A stretch of 64,000 nucleotides of DNA from Haliotis asinina (GCF_037392515.1 NC_090281.1:48894645-48958644); one strand, 5' to 3'; positions 12,300 to 23,569 are shown, numbered from the stretch's first letter. A program made the numbers and translations. Notes: generated by a model from the letters alone, not told the origin.

Positions 12300-12660
12300 G
12301 TTGCTAATCAGGTTTAAGTACTGGCCACATGCCTACACACCCACGAGACACAAGCCGTCCCGCTTACCCTTTCCCTATAAACCCCCACCCCCAACCCCAA
12401 TATACGCCGCTCTACTCCCGGGTCAATTAGTTTTGTCGCTGGGAGCATGTGCCTTTGAGGTGGCGCAATGGCCGGCGGGGTATAGAACAGCGCAAATGAT
12501 TGGTCGCGTGCCCAGTCACGCGTCAACAACGCCCCCTATCGGTTGTACCATATGGCAACACGATACGCTTGGATGAGGTGCGGGGCTTGGATGTCTCGCT
12601 GTAATTGACTCAAGAGTGTGGCGGAGTTGAGAGAGAGGGACGCGTTCAATAGAACATGCA
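12300..12660. promoter_or_regulatory. GC-rich patch with C-tract and CCAAT-like and CTCF-like motifs
   Basis: Higher GC and CpG than its neighbours. 12359-12404 has five C runs (for example AAACCCCCACCCCCAACCCC), giving G-quadruplex potential on the minus strand. ATTGG, an inverted CCAAT box, is near 12500. The minus strand carries CCGATAGGGGGCGTT (12528-12542), resembling the animal CTCF core. Overlapping frames of 92 and 71 codons on opposite strands look like composition effects. A promoter role is inference only. Confidence 0.2.
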
Positions 12661-13424
12661 ACTTTAATAAATTATAACGTGATAGCTGTCAATCAGGGGA
12701 CCATAAGATGTCATTTTCATTATTGTATAATTGCGTTTTGAAAAGTCATGAGGAATTTAATTTGGTTAAGGAGGTGTAAACACCGTATTCACACTGTCTT
12801 GGATCCAGCGAAATGATCCATATTGACCATGAGAGGCCATAGTTTTCAAAGCCTAAAATATGCATCAGTGCAAAATATGAATTTCCCAAATGAAATTTAG
12901 ACATTGTGTTTAAAGACTTTTTTCCGTATTTCAAATACATGGGATGAGAATATATGGTGGAAAGTTTTAACAGAAAAGACACAATCAATCACTAGCGTTA
13001 AATCGGTGCGATCATGAACATGAATTGATTAAACTGATTAAGTCCGATCTTTATTATGGAAATGGCGAATTCGGATACTGAGCGTTTATGGAGCAAAATC
13101 ACTGGTTTTTCACTACCCTTGTTAAAAAAAGACATAACACTTTCCTACAGTCAAATCTATACCCCTACAGAAACAGTCTTGTGTACAATTGTGAAAATCA
13201 AGGTGCCAGGGAGTTCGATTAAAAAAATGTGAGTCCCGGGCCCCGACTACCTTTCCACTTTTGTCGACAATATATACGTGATAAACATATAGGACCTACA
13301 TGGCTTTCTTCCATGATAAGCAGAGACGTCATCATATGATTGGGATACTGTTCATAGTCGGGTTAAAACTCACTGACTGACTCACTCACTGACTGACTCA
13401 ATCCGGGGTAGAATATGTCTTCAG
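12661..13424. other. No gene; CTGA-type microsatellite
   Basis: A short (CACTGACTGA)n stretch lies at about 13368-13400. Otherwise featureless. Confidence 0.4.
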
Positions 13425-13600
13425 CAAACCAATGCTTGCCACAAAAGGTGACTATGCTTGTCGTAAGAGGCGACTGACGGGATCGGGTGGTCAGGCTCGC
13501 TGACTTGGATGTCATCGGTTCCCAAATGACAGATCGATGCTCATGTTGTTGATCACTGGCTTGTCTGGTCCAGACTTGATTATTTACAGACCGACATGAG
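13425..13600 (-). mobile_element. S2 SINE-like element, minus orientation
   Basis: CTTGTCGTAAGAGGCGACTG, CGGGATCGGGTGGTCAGGCT, TGTTGATCACTGGCTTGTCT and GGTCCAGACTTGATTATTTA match S2 closely. A 118-codon minus-strand frame here is read through this element. Confidence 0.92.
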
Positions 13601-13779
13601 CCACTCGTCACCCCCGTCACCGGTCGCTTAAGTCTGAACGTAGCTCGCTTTTTCACTTCAAATGTGTCTTCATTCATTGATTGTTGTTTAAAAATGTTGA
13701 AATTTAAAGGCAGTGCCAAGGATCATTTTAGGATAAGACGTTAATGGGATCAGATTAGTTGAGTAGATCGGGGTTTAAG

Positions 13780-13924
13780 TAAAGATGAGTTTTCTAATGT
13801 GTTATTAAATGGTGACACTAAGATTAAGTCTTAATTGTGTGATTCAAGTTGACGCTAATCTTAAGTCTTACATGTGTGAATCAAGGTTGACGCTAAGATC
13901 AGGATGCCGTTGTTCAACGAGATC
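13780..13924 (+). repeat. Degenerate ~35-bp repeats flanking array B (left)
   Basis: Three diverged units of the type GTGTGATTCAAGTTGACGCT followed by AATCTTAAGTCTTA. The same motif reappears on the far side of array B at 15275-15530. Confidence 0.7.
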
Positions 13925-14975
13925 TCCGCGCTAAGGTGATCGCAACGCCCATATATTAACATAGACTTAATGTAGTCTTAGCGCTAAGGTGATCGTAACT
14001 CCCATACGTTAACATAGACTTAATGTAGTCTTAGTGCTAAGGTGATCGCAACGTCCATATATTAACATAGACTTAATGTAGTCTTAGCGCTAAGGTGATC
14101 GTAACTCCCATACATTAACATAGACTTAATGTAGTCTTAGTGTTAAGGTGATCGTAACTCCCATACATTAACATAGACTTAATGTAGTCTTAGTGCTAAG
14201 GTGATCGTAACTCCCATACGTTAACATAGGCTTAATGTAGTTTTAGCGCTAAGGTGATCGTAACTCCCATACATTAACATAGACTTAATGTAGTCTTAGT
14301 GCTAAGGTGATCGTAACTCCCATACATTAACATAGGCTTAATGTAGTCTTAGTGTTAAGGTGATCGTAACTCCCATACGTTAACATAGGCTTAATGTAGT
14401 CTTAGTGTTAAGGTGATCGTAACTCCCATACATTAACATAGACTTAATATAGTCTTAGTGCTAAGGTGATCGTAACTCCCATACATTAACATAGACTTAA
14501 TGTAGTCTTAGTGCTAAGGTGATCGTAACTCCCATACATTAACATAGGCTTAATGTAGTCTTAGTGCTAAGGTGATCGTAACTCCCATACATTAACATAG
14601 ACTTAATATAGTCTTAGTGCTAAGGTGATCGTAACTCCCATACATTAACATAGGCTTAATGTAGTCTTAGTGCTAAGGTGATCGTAACTCCCATACGTTA
14701 ACATAGGCTTAATGTAGTCTTAGTGTTAAGGTGATCGTAACTCCCATACATTAACATAGACTTAATATAGTCTTAGTGCTAAGGTGATCGTAACTCCCAT
14801 ACATTAACATAGGCTTAATATAGTCTTAGTGCTAAGGTGATCGTAACTCCCATACGTTAACATAGACTTAATGTAGTCTTAGTGTTAAGGTGATCGTAAC
14901 TCTCATACGTTAACACAGACTTAATGTAGTTTTAGCGCTAAGGTGATCGTAACTCCCATACGTTAACATACTTTT
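13925..14975 (+). repeat. Array B: 53-bp minisatellite
   Basis: About 20 tandem units of exactly 53 bases. Each contains GCTAAGGTGATCGTAACTCC, CATACATTAACATAGACTTA and ATGTAGTCTTAGT. Units differ mainly at CG versus TG/CA sites. Some unit junctions form the perfect 12-base palindrome CTTAGCGCTAAG, while most read CTTAGTGCTAAG. The right end is broken by an inserted foldback element, after which half a unit resumes (15229-15251). No open frame. Confidence 0.96.
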
Positions 14976-15234
14976 ATGTATGATTACACGATGCCATTTA
15001 GAAAGTGGTCAAATGCAACATATGTCATATTTGGGATTTCACTTTCTTAGTAAAGTACAAATTCTAGTACTTTTTTCGGTTGAGTCCCATCCGGGATTCG
15101 AACCCGCACCCTCAGAGTCAGGCACCTAATCGCCAGCACACAAAGTCAGCCGCCTAGCCCGCTCAGCCACCGCGATTTTGTACTTTACTAAGAAAGTGAA
15201 ATCCCAAATATGACATATGTTGCATACACTTATG
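14976..15234 (-). mobile_element. S3 foldback element with internal Pol III promoter
   Basis: A perfect 48-base inverted repeat (15014-15061 against 15177-15224, beginning TGCAACATATGTCATATTTG) flanks a 115-base core. On the minus strand the core is tRNA-like: A box TGGCTGAGCGGG within 15150-15169 and B box GGTTCGAATCC at about 15092-15104. These match the Pol III consensus TRGCNNARNNGG and GGTTCGANTCC. It sits inside array B, with TTATGTA on both sides as a possible short target duplication. The outer 35 bases on the left (ATGCCATTTAGAAAGTGGTC) belong to the same family at 57950 and 44260. It could be a tRNA-derived SINE in rearranged form or a MITE that captured a tRNA. It is too rearranged to be called a tRNA gene. 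Confidence 0.85.
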
Positions 15235-15631
15235 TAGTCTTAGTGCTAAGGTTGTTAAGTAACACGGCACCCAGTCTTTAAATGTGTGACTCAAGGTTGA
15301 CGCTAATCTGAGCTCTAAAATACGTGACATAGATGTGTGCTCAGGTCTATGTAATGTGACTCAAAGTTGATGTTTAGAATATGCCAGTAATGTTAAGATT
15401 AGATCTGTGATGTAAGACGAAGGTTGTAGAATAAGGTCTGTGATTCAAAGTGTTTTTATTAGATATGTCATGTATGATTCAAAGTTGATGTTTAGAATCA
15501 ATCTGTGATATGTGATGCAAGATAAACTTTTAAATTTGATCTGCGATAATGTGTGACTTAAATATAGGGGTTGATATGACCAGTGCAGAATAGAACAGTG
15601 CCTCCTCCGATGACAACAACACATTTCATGG
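15235..15631 (+). repeat. Array B remnant and right-flank degenerate repeats
   Basis: The resumed array B half-unit (CTTATGTAGTCTTAGTGCTA) is followed by diverged units such as GTGTGACTCAAGGTTGACGC and GTGACTCAAAGTTGATGTTT. They mirror the left flank, so array B appears to have expanded inside an older, decayed repeat field. Confidence 0.7.
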
Positions 15632-18600
15632 TCACTTGTCACTACCAGGACAGAATGTTCTGTATCACCCGTCTGGTACACGCTGGAGTTGTCACCTGTC
15701 ACCACCAGGACATAACATTCTGTATCAGCCGTCTGGTTTATCCTGGAATGTAATGAGTCGTCACTTGTCACCACCAGGACAGATTGTTATGCATCACCCC
15801 TCTGCTTCATCCTGGCATGTAATGAGTTGACACTTGTCACCACCAGGACATAACATTCTGTACCACCTGTGTGCTTCATCCTGGAATATAATGAGTCATC
15901 ACTTGTCACCACCCGGGCAAGATGTTATGCATCACCTGTCTGCTTCATCCTGGAATAAAATGAGTCGTCACTTGTCACCACCAGGACATAACATTCTGTA
16001 TCACCCGTCTGCTTCATCCTGGAATGTAATGAGTCGTCACTTGTCACCACCAGGACAGACTGTTTTGCATCATCCGTCTGGTTTATCCTGGAATATAATG
16101 AGTCGTCACTTGTCACCACCAGGACAAGTTGTTATGTATCACCCGTCTGCTTCATCCTGGAATATAATGAGTCGTCACTTGTCACCACCAGGGCATAACA
16201 TTCTGTGTTACCCGTCTGCTTCATCCTGGAATAAAATGAGTAGTCACTTGTCACCACCAGGACACAACATTCTGTGTCACCCGTCTGCTTCATCCTGAAT
16301 ATAATGAGTCGTCACTTGTCACCACCAGGACACAACATTCTGTGTCACCCGTCTGCTTCATCCTGAATATAATGAGTCGTCACTTGTCACCACCAGGACA
16401 CAACATTCTGTGTCACCCGTCTGCTTCATCCTGAATATAATGAGTCGTCACTTGTCACCACCAGGACACAATATTCTGTGTCACCCGTCTGCTTCATCCT
16501 GGAATAAATGAGTCGTCACTTGTCACCACCAGGACACAACATTCTGTGTCACCCGTCTGCTTCATCCTGAATATAACGAGTCGTCACTTGTCACCACCAG
16601 GACACAACATTCTGTGTCACCCGTCTGCTTCATCCTGGAATATAATGAGTAGTCACTTGTCACCACCAGAACACAACATTCTGTGTCACCCGTCTGCTTC
16701 ATCCTGGAATATAATGAGTAGTCACTTGTCATCACCAGAACACAACATTCTGTGTCACCCGTCTGCTTCATCCTGAATATAATGAGTAGTCACTTGTCAC
16801 CACCAGGACACAACATTCTGTGTCACCCGTCTGCTTCATCCTGGAATGTAATGAGTCGTCACTTGTCATCACCAGAACACAACATTCTGTGTCACCCGTC
16901 TGCTTCATCCTGGAATATAATGAGTCGTCACTTGTCATCACCAGAACACAACATTCTGTGTCACCCGTCTGCTTCATCCTGAATATAATGAGTAGTCACT
17001 TGTCACCACCAGGACACAACATTCTGTGTCACCCGTCTGCTTCATCCTGGAATGTAACGAGTCGTCACTTGTCATCACCAGAACACAACATTCTGTGTCA
17101 CCCGTCTGCTTCATCCTGAATATAATGAGTCATCACTTGTCATCACCAGGACAGAACGTTCTGTCACCCGTCTGCTTCATCCTGGAATATAATGAGTAGT
17201 CACTTGTCATCACCAGGACACAACATTCTGTGTCACCCGTCTGCTTCATCCTGGAATGTAACGAGTCGTCACTTGTCATCACCAGAACACAACATTCTGT
17301 GTCACCCGTCTGCTTCATCCTGAATATAATGAGTCGTCACTTGTCATCACCAGGACAGAACGTTCTGTCACCCGTCTGCTTCATCCTGGAATATAATGAG
17401 TAGTCACTTGTCATCACCAGAACACAACATTCTGTGTCACCCGTCTGCTTCATCCTGGAATGTAATGAGTCGTCACTTGTCATCACCAGAACATAACATT
17501 CTGTGTCACCCGTCTGCTTCATCCTGGAATATAATGAGTAGTCACTTGTCATCACCAGAACACAGCATTCTGTGTCACCCGTCTGCTTCATCCTGGATAT
17601 AATGAGTCGTCACTTGTCATCACCAGGACACAACATTCTGTGTCACCCGTCTGCTTCATCCTGGAATGTAACGAGTCGTCACTTGTCATCACCAGAACAC
17701 AACATTCTGTGTCACCCGTCTGCTTCATCCTGAATATAATGAGTCATCACTTGTCATCACCAGGACAGAACGTTCTGTCACCCGTCTGCTTCATCCTGGA
17801 ATATAATGAGTAGTCACTTGTCATCACCAGAACACAACATTCTGTGTCACCCGTCTGCTTCATCCTGGAATGTAACGAGTCGTCACTTGTCATCACCAGA
17901 ACATAACATTCTGTGTCACCCGTCTGCTTCATCCTGGAATGTAATGAGTCGTCACTTGTCATCACCGGAACACAACATTCTGTGTCACCCGTCTGCTTCA
18001 TCCTGGAATGTAACGAGTCGTCACTTGTCATCACCAGAACACAACATTCTGTGTCACCCGTCTCCTTCATCCTGAATATAATGAGTCGTCACTTGTCATC
18101 ACCAGGACAGAACGTTCTGTCACCCGTCTGCTTCATCCTGGAATGTAATGAGTCGTCACTTGTCATCACCAGGACATAACATTCTGTGTCACCCGTCTGC
18201 TTCATCCTGGAATGTAACGAGTCGTCACTTGTCACCACCAGAAAATAACATTCTGTGTCACCCGTCTGCTTCATCCTGGAATATAACGAGTCGTCACTTG
18301 TCATCACCAGGACATAACATTCTGTGTCACCCGTCTGCTTCATCCTGGAATGTAACGAGTCGTCACTTGTCACCACCAGAACATAACATTCTGTGTTTCC
18401 CGTCTGCTTCATCCTGGAATATAACGAGTCGTCACTTGTCATCACCAGAACACAGCATTCTGTGTCACCCGTCTGCTTCATCCTGGATATAATGAGTCGT
18501 CACTTGTCATCACCAGGACACAACATTCTGTGTCACCCGTCTGCTTCATCCTGGAATGTAACGAGTCGTCACTTGTCATCACCAGAACACAACATTCTGT

Positions 18601-20085
18601 GTCACCCGTCTGCTTCATCCTGAATATAATGAGTCGTCACTTGTCATCACCAGGACAGAACGTTCTGTCACCCGTCTGCTTCATCCTGGAATGTAATGAG
18701 TCGTCACTTGTCATCACCAGGACATAACATTCTGTGTCACCCGTCTGCTTCATCCTGGAATGTAACGAGTCGTCACTTGTCACCACCAGAAAATAACATT
18801 CTGTGTCACCCGTCTGCTTCATCCTGGAATATAACGAGTCGTCACTTGTCATCACCAGGACATAACATTCTGTGTCACCCGTCTGCTTCATCCTGGAATG
18901 TAACGAGTCGTCACTTGTCACCACCAGAACATAACATTCTGTGTTTCCCGTCTGCTTCATCCTGGAATATAACGAGTCGTCACTTGTCATCACCAGAACA
19001 CAGCATTCTGTGTCACCCGTCTGCTTCATCCTGGATATAATGAGTCGTCACTTGTCATCACCAGGACACAACATTCTGTGTCACCCGTCTGCTTCATCCT
19101 GGAATGTAACGAGTCGTCACTTGTCATCACCAGAACACAACATTCTGTGTCACCCGTCTGCTTCATCCTGAATATAATGAGTCGTCACTTGTCATCACCA
19201 GGACAGAACGTTCTGTCACCCGTCTGCTTCATCCTGGAATATAATGAGTAGTCACTTGTCATCACCAGAACACAACATTCTGTGTCACCCGTCTGCTTCA
19301 TCCTGGAATGTAACGAGTCGTCACTTGTCATCACCAGAACATAACATTCTGTGTCACCCGTCTGCTTCATCTTGGAATGTAATGAGTCGTCACTTGTCAT
19401 CACCGGAACACAACATTCTGTGTCACCCGTCTGCTTCATCCTGGAATGTAACGAGTCGTCACTTGTCATCACCAGAACACAACATTCTGTGTCACCCGTC
19501 TGCTTCATCCTGAATATAATGAGTCATCACTTGTCATCACCAGGACAGAACGTTCTGTCACCCGTCTGCTTCATCCTGGAATGTAATGAGTCGTCACTTG
19601 TCATCACCAGGACATAACATTCTGTGTCACCCGTCTGCTTCATCCTGGAATGTAACGAGTCGTCACTTGTCACCACCAGAAAATAACATTCTGTGTCACC
19701 CGTCTGCTTCATCCTGGAATATAACGAGTCGTCACTTGTCATCACCAGGACATAACATTCTGTGTCACCCGTCTGCTTCATCCTGGAATGTAACGAGTCG
19801 TCACTTGTCACCACCAGAACATAACATTCTGTGTTTCCCGTCTGCTTCATCCTGGAATATAACGAGTCGTCACTTGTCATCACCAGGACACAACATTCTG
19901 TGTCACCCGTCTGCTTCATCCTGGAATGTAACGAATCGTCACTTGTCATCACCAGGACATAACATTCTGTGTCACCCGTCTGCTTCATCCTGGAATATAA
20001 CGAGTCGTCACTTGTCACCACCAGAACATAACATTCTGTGTCACCCGTCTGCTTCATCCTGGAATGTAACGAGTCGTCACTTGTC
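15632..20085 (+). repeat. Array C: 69-bp minisatellite with higher-order blocks
   Basis: Roughly 65 tandem units of 69 bases (variants 68 and about 67). Each contains GAGTCGTCACTTGTCATCAC, CAGAACACAACATTCTGTGT and CACCCGTCTGCTTCATCCTG. Units at the left edge (15.6-16.2 kb) are most diverged; later ones are nearly identical. A variant unit with the palindrome CAGAACGTTCTG marks block starts near 17133, 17337, 17747, 18089, 18637, 19185 and 19527. From 17747 the order is X(342)-Y(548)-Y(548)-X(342)-Y. Because 69 is divisible by 3, long frames run through it on both strands (23-residue repeats such as SSPEHNILCHPSASSWN and MKQTGDTECCVLVMTSDDSL). Units that lack one base break them. No sign of coding selection. 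Confidence 0.97.
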
Positions 20086-20345
20086 CACTTGACCACATTT
20101 GTCTGATCTAATTCAGTACCAAGTGGGAATGGGTGTTGTAAATGTTAGTGAAGCTTTTAACGTCAACAAAGTCACAGAGCGTTTCCCGGCAAAAGATTGG
20201 TTGATGTTGAAGTGTGGGCTACGGCTGCTGGTGGTTGTTGCTGTCGTCGTTGTTGTTCTTTAACGCCACGTTCCAAAATATTCTAATGATATAATGTCTG
20301 TAAATAATGGAGTCTGGACTAGCCTACCAAGCTAATATCACATTA
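20086..20345 (+). mobile_element. S2 fragment after array C
   Basis: TTTAACGCCACGTTCCAAAA, then GTCTGTAAATAATGGAGTCT and GGACTAG near 20260-20325 are the first part of S2. The rest is lost. The GTTGTTGTT-type repeat just before (20230-20262) is low complexity. Confidence 0.6.
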
Positions 20346-21058
20346 TTGGCAAATGCTGGCATCGTTCTGGCCTCTACCGTTGGCACTGGCATAACGTACG
20401 CCAATATAGAGCCAGTATTGGACCAGTGCTTATTTTCCTTCAGTGGCCCGTTACAGGCAAAACTGTACCAGGCCACATATGGATGGTTAACGTAAACACA
20501 ACACCACAATACTGTACTGGCCCAGTACAGGCAGTGCAAATCTTGTCTGGGGAATTGTGGGAGATTATCTCAGGACCATGTCGTCTGCTCCAGAGAGGTG
20601 GCCAAAGGGTAGTTGACACTTTCCATATTTCTGAGTGCAAACTGATGTAATGTGACACTAAATAGTGACAATCTTTGTTTTGAATCACTTGTAGAGACTA
20701 CTTTTGCTACTCAAGTTAAGTATTGAGCTAAATTTTGAAACATAACATGCAGTATAAATTTTGCTAGGACAAGAACATGTTGAAACTTTTAAACATTCGG
20801 TCATTCATCATATATGCCATGTTTTTGGATCACGCAAAACCTCTTTGCATATCTAATTAAAAGACATAAGTTCAGTTCAAGAGGAATTAAACACAGATGG
20901 AAAACTTGTGTTTTGTTTTTCTCCTTCAGATTATTTTTGTTTGGTATCAGCTTGATTTAAACTGTAGAAATGGTATTAAACTTATAACCGGGCCAGTGCC
21001 GGTAGTTGATATTGAGAATCAGGACATGACTTCATGTTAACTTTATCATGGGCGGATC
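20346..21058. other. No gene; 19-base near-palindrome
   Basis: CTGTACTGGCCCAGTACAG (20512-20530) has 9-base arms around one central base. Similar CCAGTATTGGACCAG motifs occur at 20410-20440, so this may be a decayed motif-rich repeat. Four overlapping frames of 62-82 codons on both strands show nothing recognisable. Confidence 0.4.
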
Positions 21059-21121
21059 AACCCACCACCCCCTCAACCCACCACCCCCTCAACCCACCAC
21101 CCCCTCAACCCACCACCCCCG
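21059..21121 (+). repeat. 16-bp C-rich tandem repeat
   Basis: Four copies of AACCCACCACCCCCTC. The complementary strand is G-rich with many G3-G5 runs and could form a G-quadruplex. Confidence 0.9.
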
Positions 21122-22409
21122 GAACAACGTCTGTGAGACTGCCTCCCTCCGATCCCTTTAGTCGCCTTTTACAAGTATTTCCCCGACCATGACGTCTTCG
21201 AAGACCCAAATACTTAGCCTGTAAATAAGCCATAACTAAACATAATTATTTGTAGTGTCACATTTGAAAAAGGGTTCATATTTGTAATCTTTATACATAT
21301 TTTTATACTAAAATATTTCTTGAATGACGACAAGATAACATATTTTATTTCACCCGATATCTCCCAGAAATAATTAATCATTCCTTATGTGATGTAGCTC
21401 GCGAGTTATTGTTTAGATTATCATTAACGGTAGGATCAGCTTCACACGCTATCGATTCACAGACACAAAATTGACACCGAATACTGCGCGAGTGAGCTAC
21501 TTCAAACATCGCCACTATGTCACAACGAAGCAATCGACACTTAACAGAAACTCCAAACAGTGTCACGTCTTAGAATAGACACGCTCCAAATAGTCGCAAA
21601 CCTTGAAATCATCATGATGGCAGCTCCGAACATCGCGTGTGATGTCACAAATGAGAAAATGCCATGTGACAGAAGCTCCGTACATCGCTACAACTGAGAA
21701 ATCGGCAGTCTGGACTTTCATGAAACGGAACAATGTCAATCGAATATTCCATTCGAGCCCGTTAAACACGTCGCCAGGTCAATGGCGAGGCTCGAATGAA
21801 ATAAAACACTTGATAAACACAATTACCTGTCATTGTAAGCCTCAGGTGAGCGTGCGGCGAAGGCGGAAGGCGGATAACGAAGATCGGAAATCATTGCATG
21901 GACCTCTTCAGCCATTTGCATGCTTCTGTTTGTTTATGCTTAGAGCTCTGGGTTGCCTTACGTGATGCGGGTGGGTAGAGAGTTGTGGGCAGGGGCAGAG
22001 AAGCGTTCCTTGTGGGGTCGGGTCGTGCAGTTATTGTCAATGCTCGGTGCACTTTGATCTGCGAATGTATTCAATGGAAAACCGACGTAAGTTACTTGCC
22101 GATGTGCAAAGAAACCCAATCTGGGAATTTCTTCGAGACATCTTGGGGATAACCGATCAAATTACCCCTTGCTTTCGTTCGTGATATTATTGTTGTTTAT
22201 TACGAATTTACTGTTTGTTGTCAGTGTTGTTGTTGATGTTGTGTTACGACGCTCTCTTCAAACATAGAGACTTAGCGTGACGATCTGACCCTGTCTGGTC
22301 TGGTCATTAGGCCTAGAAGATAGCTGGACCAACATCATATTCACAAGTATCATCCATAGAGAACTTTTCGATCACATAACTCAAACCAACGAAATGTTCC
22401 TCACAGCTG
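21122..22409. other. No gene; degenerate short repeats
   Basis: Around 21490-21700 a diverged motif recurs (CTCCGAACATCGC, CTCCGTACATCGC, TTCAAACATCGCC, each followed by TGTCACAA or TACAACTGAG). The 108-codon frame at 21639-21965 lies across it and has no family features. Confidence 0.35.
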
Positions 22410-22470
22410 CAAGCCGCCATTCAGCTGGAATACTGCCGAGAGCGGCGTAAAACTAAACTCACTCATTACT
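22410..22470 (-). mobile_element. S2 terminal fragment
   Basis: GCCGCCATTCAGCTGGAATA and GAGCGGCGTAAAACTAAACT are the reverse complement of the S2 left end. Confidence 0.8.
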
Positions 22471-23010
22471 ACAAACCCTGAGCTTATGGCCACGAAGCTT
22501 TCAGCACAGTTGGATCCCAACCTTTGAACACTCTTCAAATGGCTATCACCCAGTTTGGACATTTTCACATCTGACCTCTAGACGTTTCTGTTCAGAGAAC
22601 ACATTGCTGTTAGATTATTGTTGTTTTTTGAGCCTCGACTACATTTATGGAGGCTTTTGCAACAATATGCGGTATTATACTCAGCAGAACTGTTCCGGCT
22701 CTGATATACTAAAAATGTCTTTTCAGAATTTAAATAATCACAGAAACACCGTATATATTACTTCCTGGTTTGACCACAATCCATTTAGAACATCTCCGAA
22801 ACCACCGGACCAGCTAAGTTGCTGCTTCACGTGTCTATTTCTCACCAATAATGACACTTCAATCTGTTCAAGAAGGTCGTGTTCGATTGTCATAACAGCC
22901 GTATTGAAAACCCATGAATGGGCATTGCCCAGCCATTGTTTTGGCCAGATCAAGGTTAGGGGCGATCAGCAAGTGTGTCAGACGAAGCGACCTGTCAAGC
23001 AATGAGGTTC
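22471..23010. other. No feature recognised
   Basis: A 133-codon plus-strand frame (22604-23005) contains scattered cysteines but no motif I recognise. Its end overlaps degraded S2 sequence, so I do not call it a gene. Confidence 0.35.
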
Positions 23011-23130
23011 AGACTTGGTTCAGGCACACCACTCGTCTCATTTGGTGCTCATGGTATCCATTGGTCCAGACTGTATTATGTAATAGAATTGGAATATTTC
23101 TGAGTGTGGTATTAAACAACAAGCGAAAAT
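23011..23130 (-). mobile_element. S2 fragment, degraded
   Basis: GGTATCCATTGGTCCAGACT and GAATATTTCTGAGTGTGGTA resemble reversed S2. Ends uncertain. Confidence 0.5.
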
Positions 23131-23569
23131 TGTCAACTGTAAAGCGATTTGGGCGGATGTTCCGTTAGCGGACAGGTTCGTATGTCATATGTAGTGACAA
23201 TGGTAATTTGTATTGCTGCTTCTCTCAAATGGCCGGACTGAAGGTGAACGGTGTTTTTTCTTCTCATGATGACGTTATATTTTATTCATTCATCACCATA
23301 TCAGTGTCAAATATTATTCACTGTTTATTCTTAAAGTATTTGAATGTCGATGAGGACGCAACGTTGACGTTTGTTCAGTGCGTCGTTTTGGTGACATTTT
23401 CATCTGTTGTCTATTGACGAGATACAGTGCATGCAATGAGACCATTTTCAGGAAGCCTAGTTTGCTGAGACAGCTCTTTTTCCTGTTGAAATACGTATGC
23501 GTGGGTTGGACTTCACACTGATGTGATCAGGTAACGACTGTCCCTTCAAGGAGAGGAACACGGACGACA
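23131..23569. other. No feature recognised
   Basis: No repeat or coding signal noted. Confidence 0.35.

Noticed and set aside
15085..15175. Functional tRNA (Ser/Leu type) gene on the minus strand
   Set aside because: A and B boxes are good, but it is enclosed in a mobile foldback, related decayed copies exist, and I could not form a convincing acceptor stem.
15632..20085. CRISPR-like regular repeats or a repetitive secreted protein
   Set aside because: Units are contiguous with no unique spacers, the genome is eukaryotic, and frames are broken by single-base unit variants with no synonymous bias.
22604..23005. 133-codon cysteine-containing frame as a gene
   Set aside because: No signal peptide, conserved spacing or family match could be seen, the start has no supporting context, and the 3' part runs toward SINE sequence. 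Left as unsupported.
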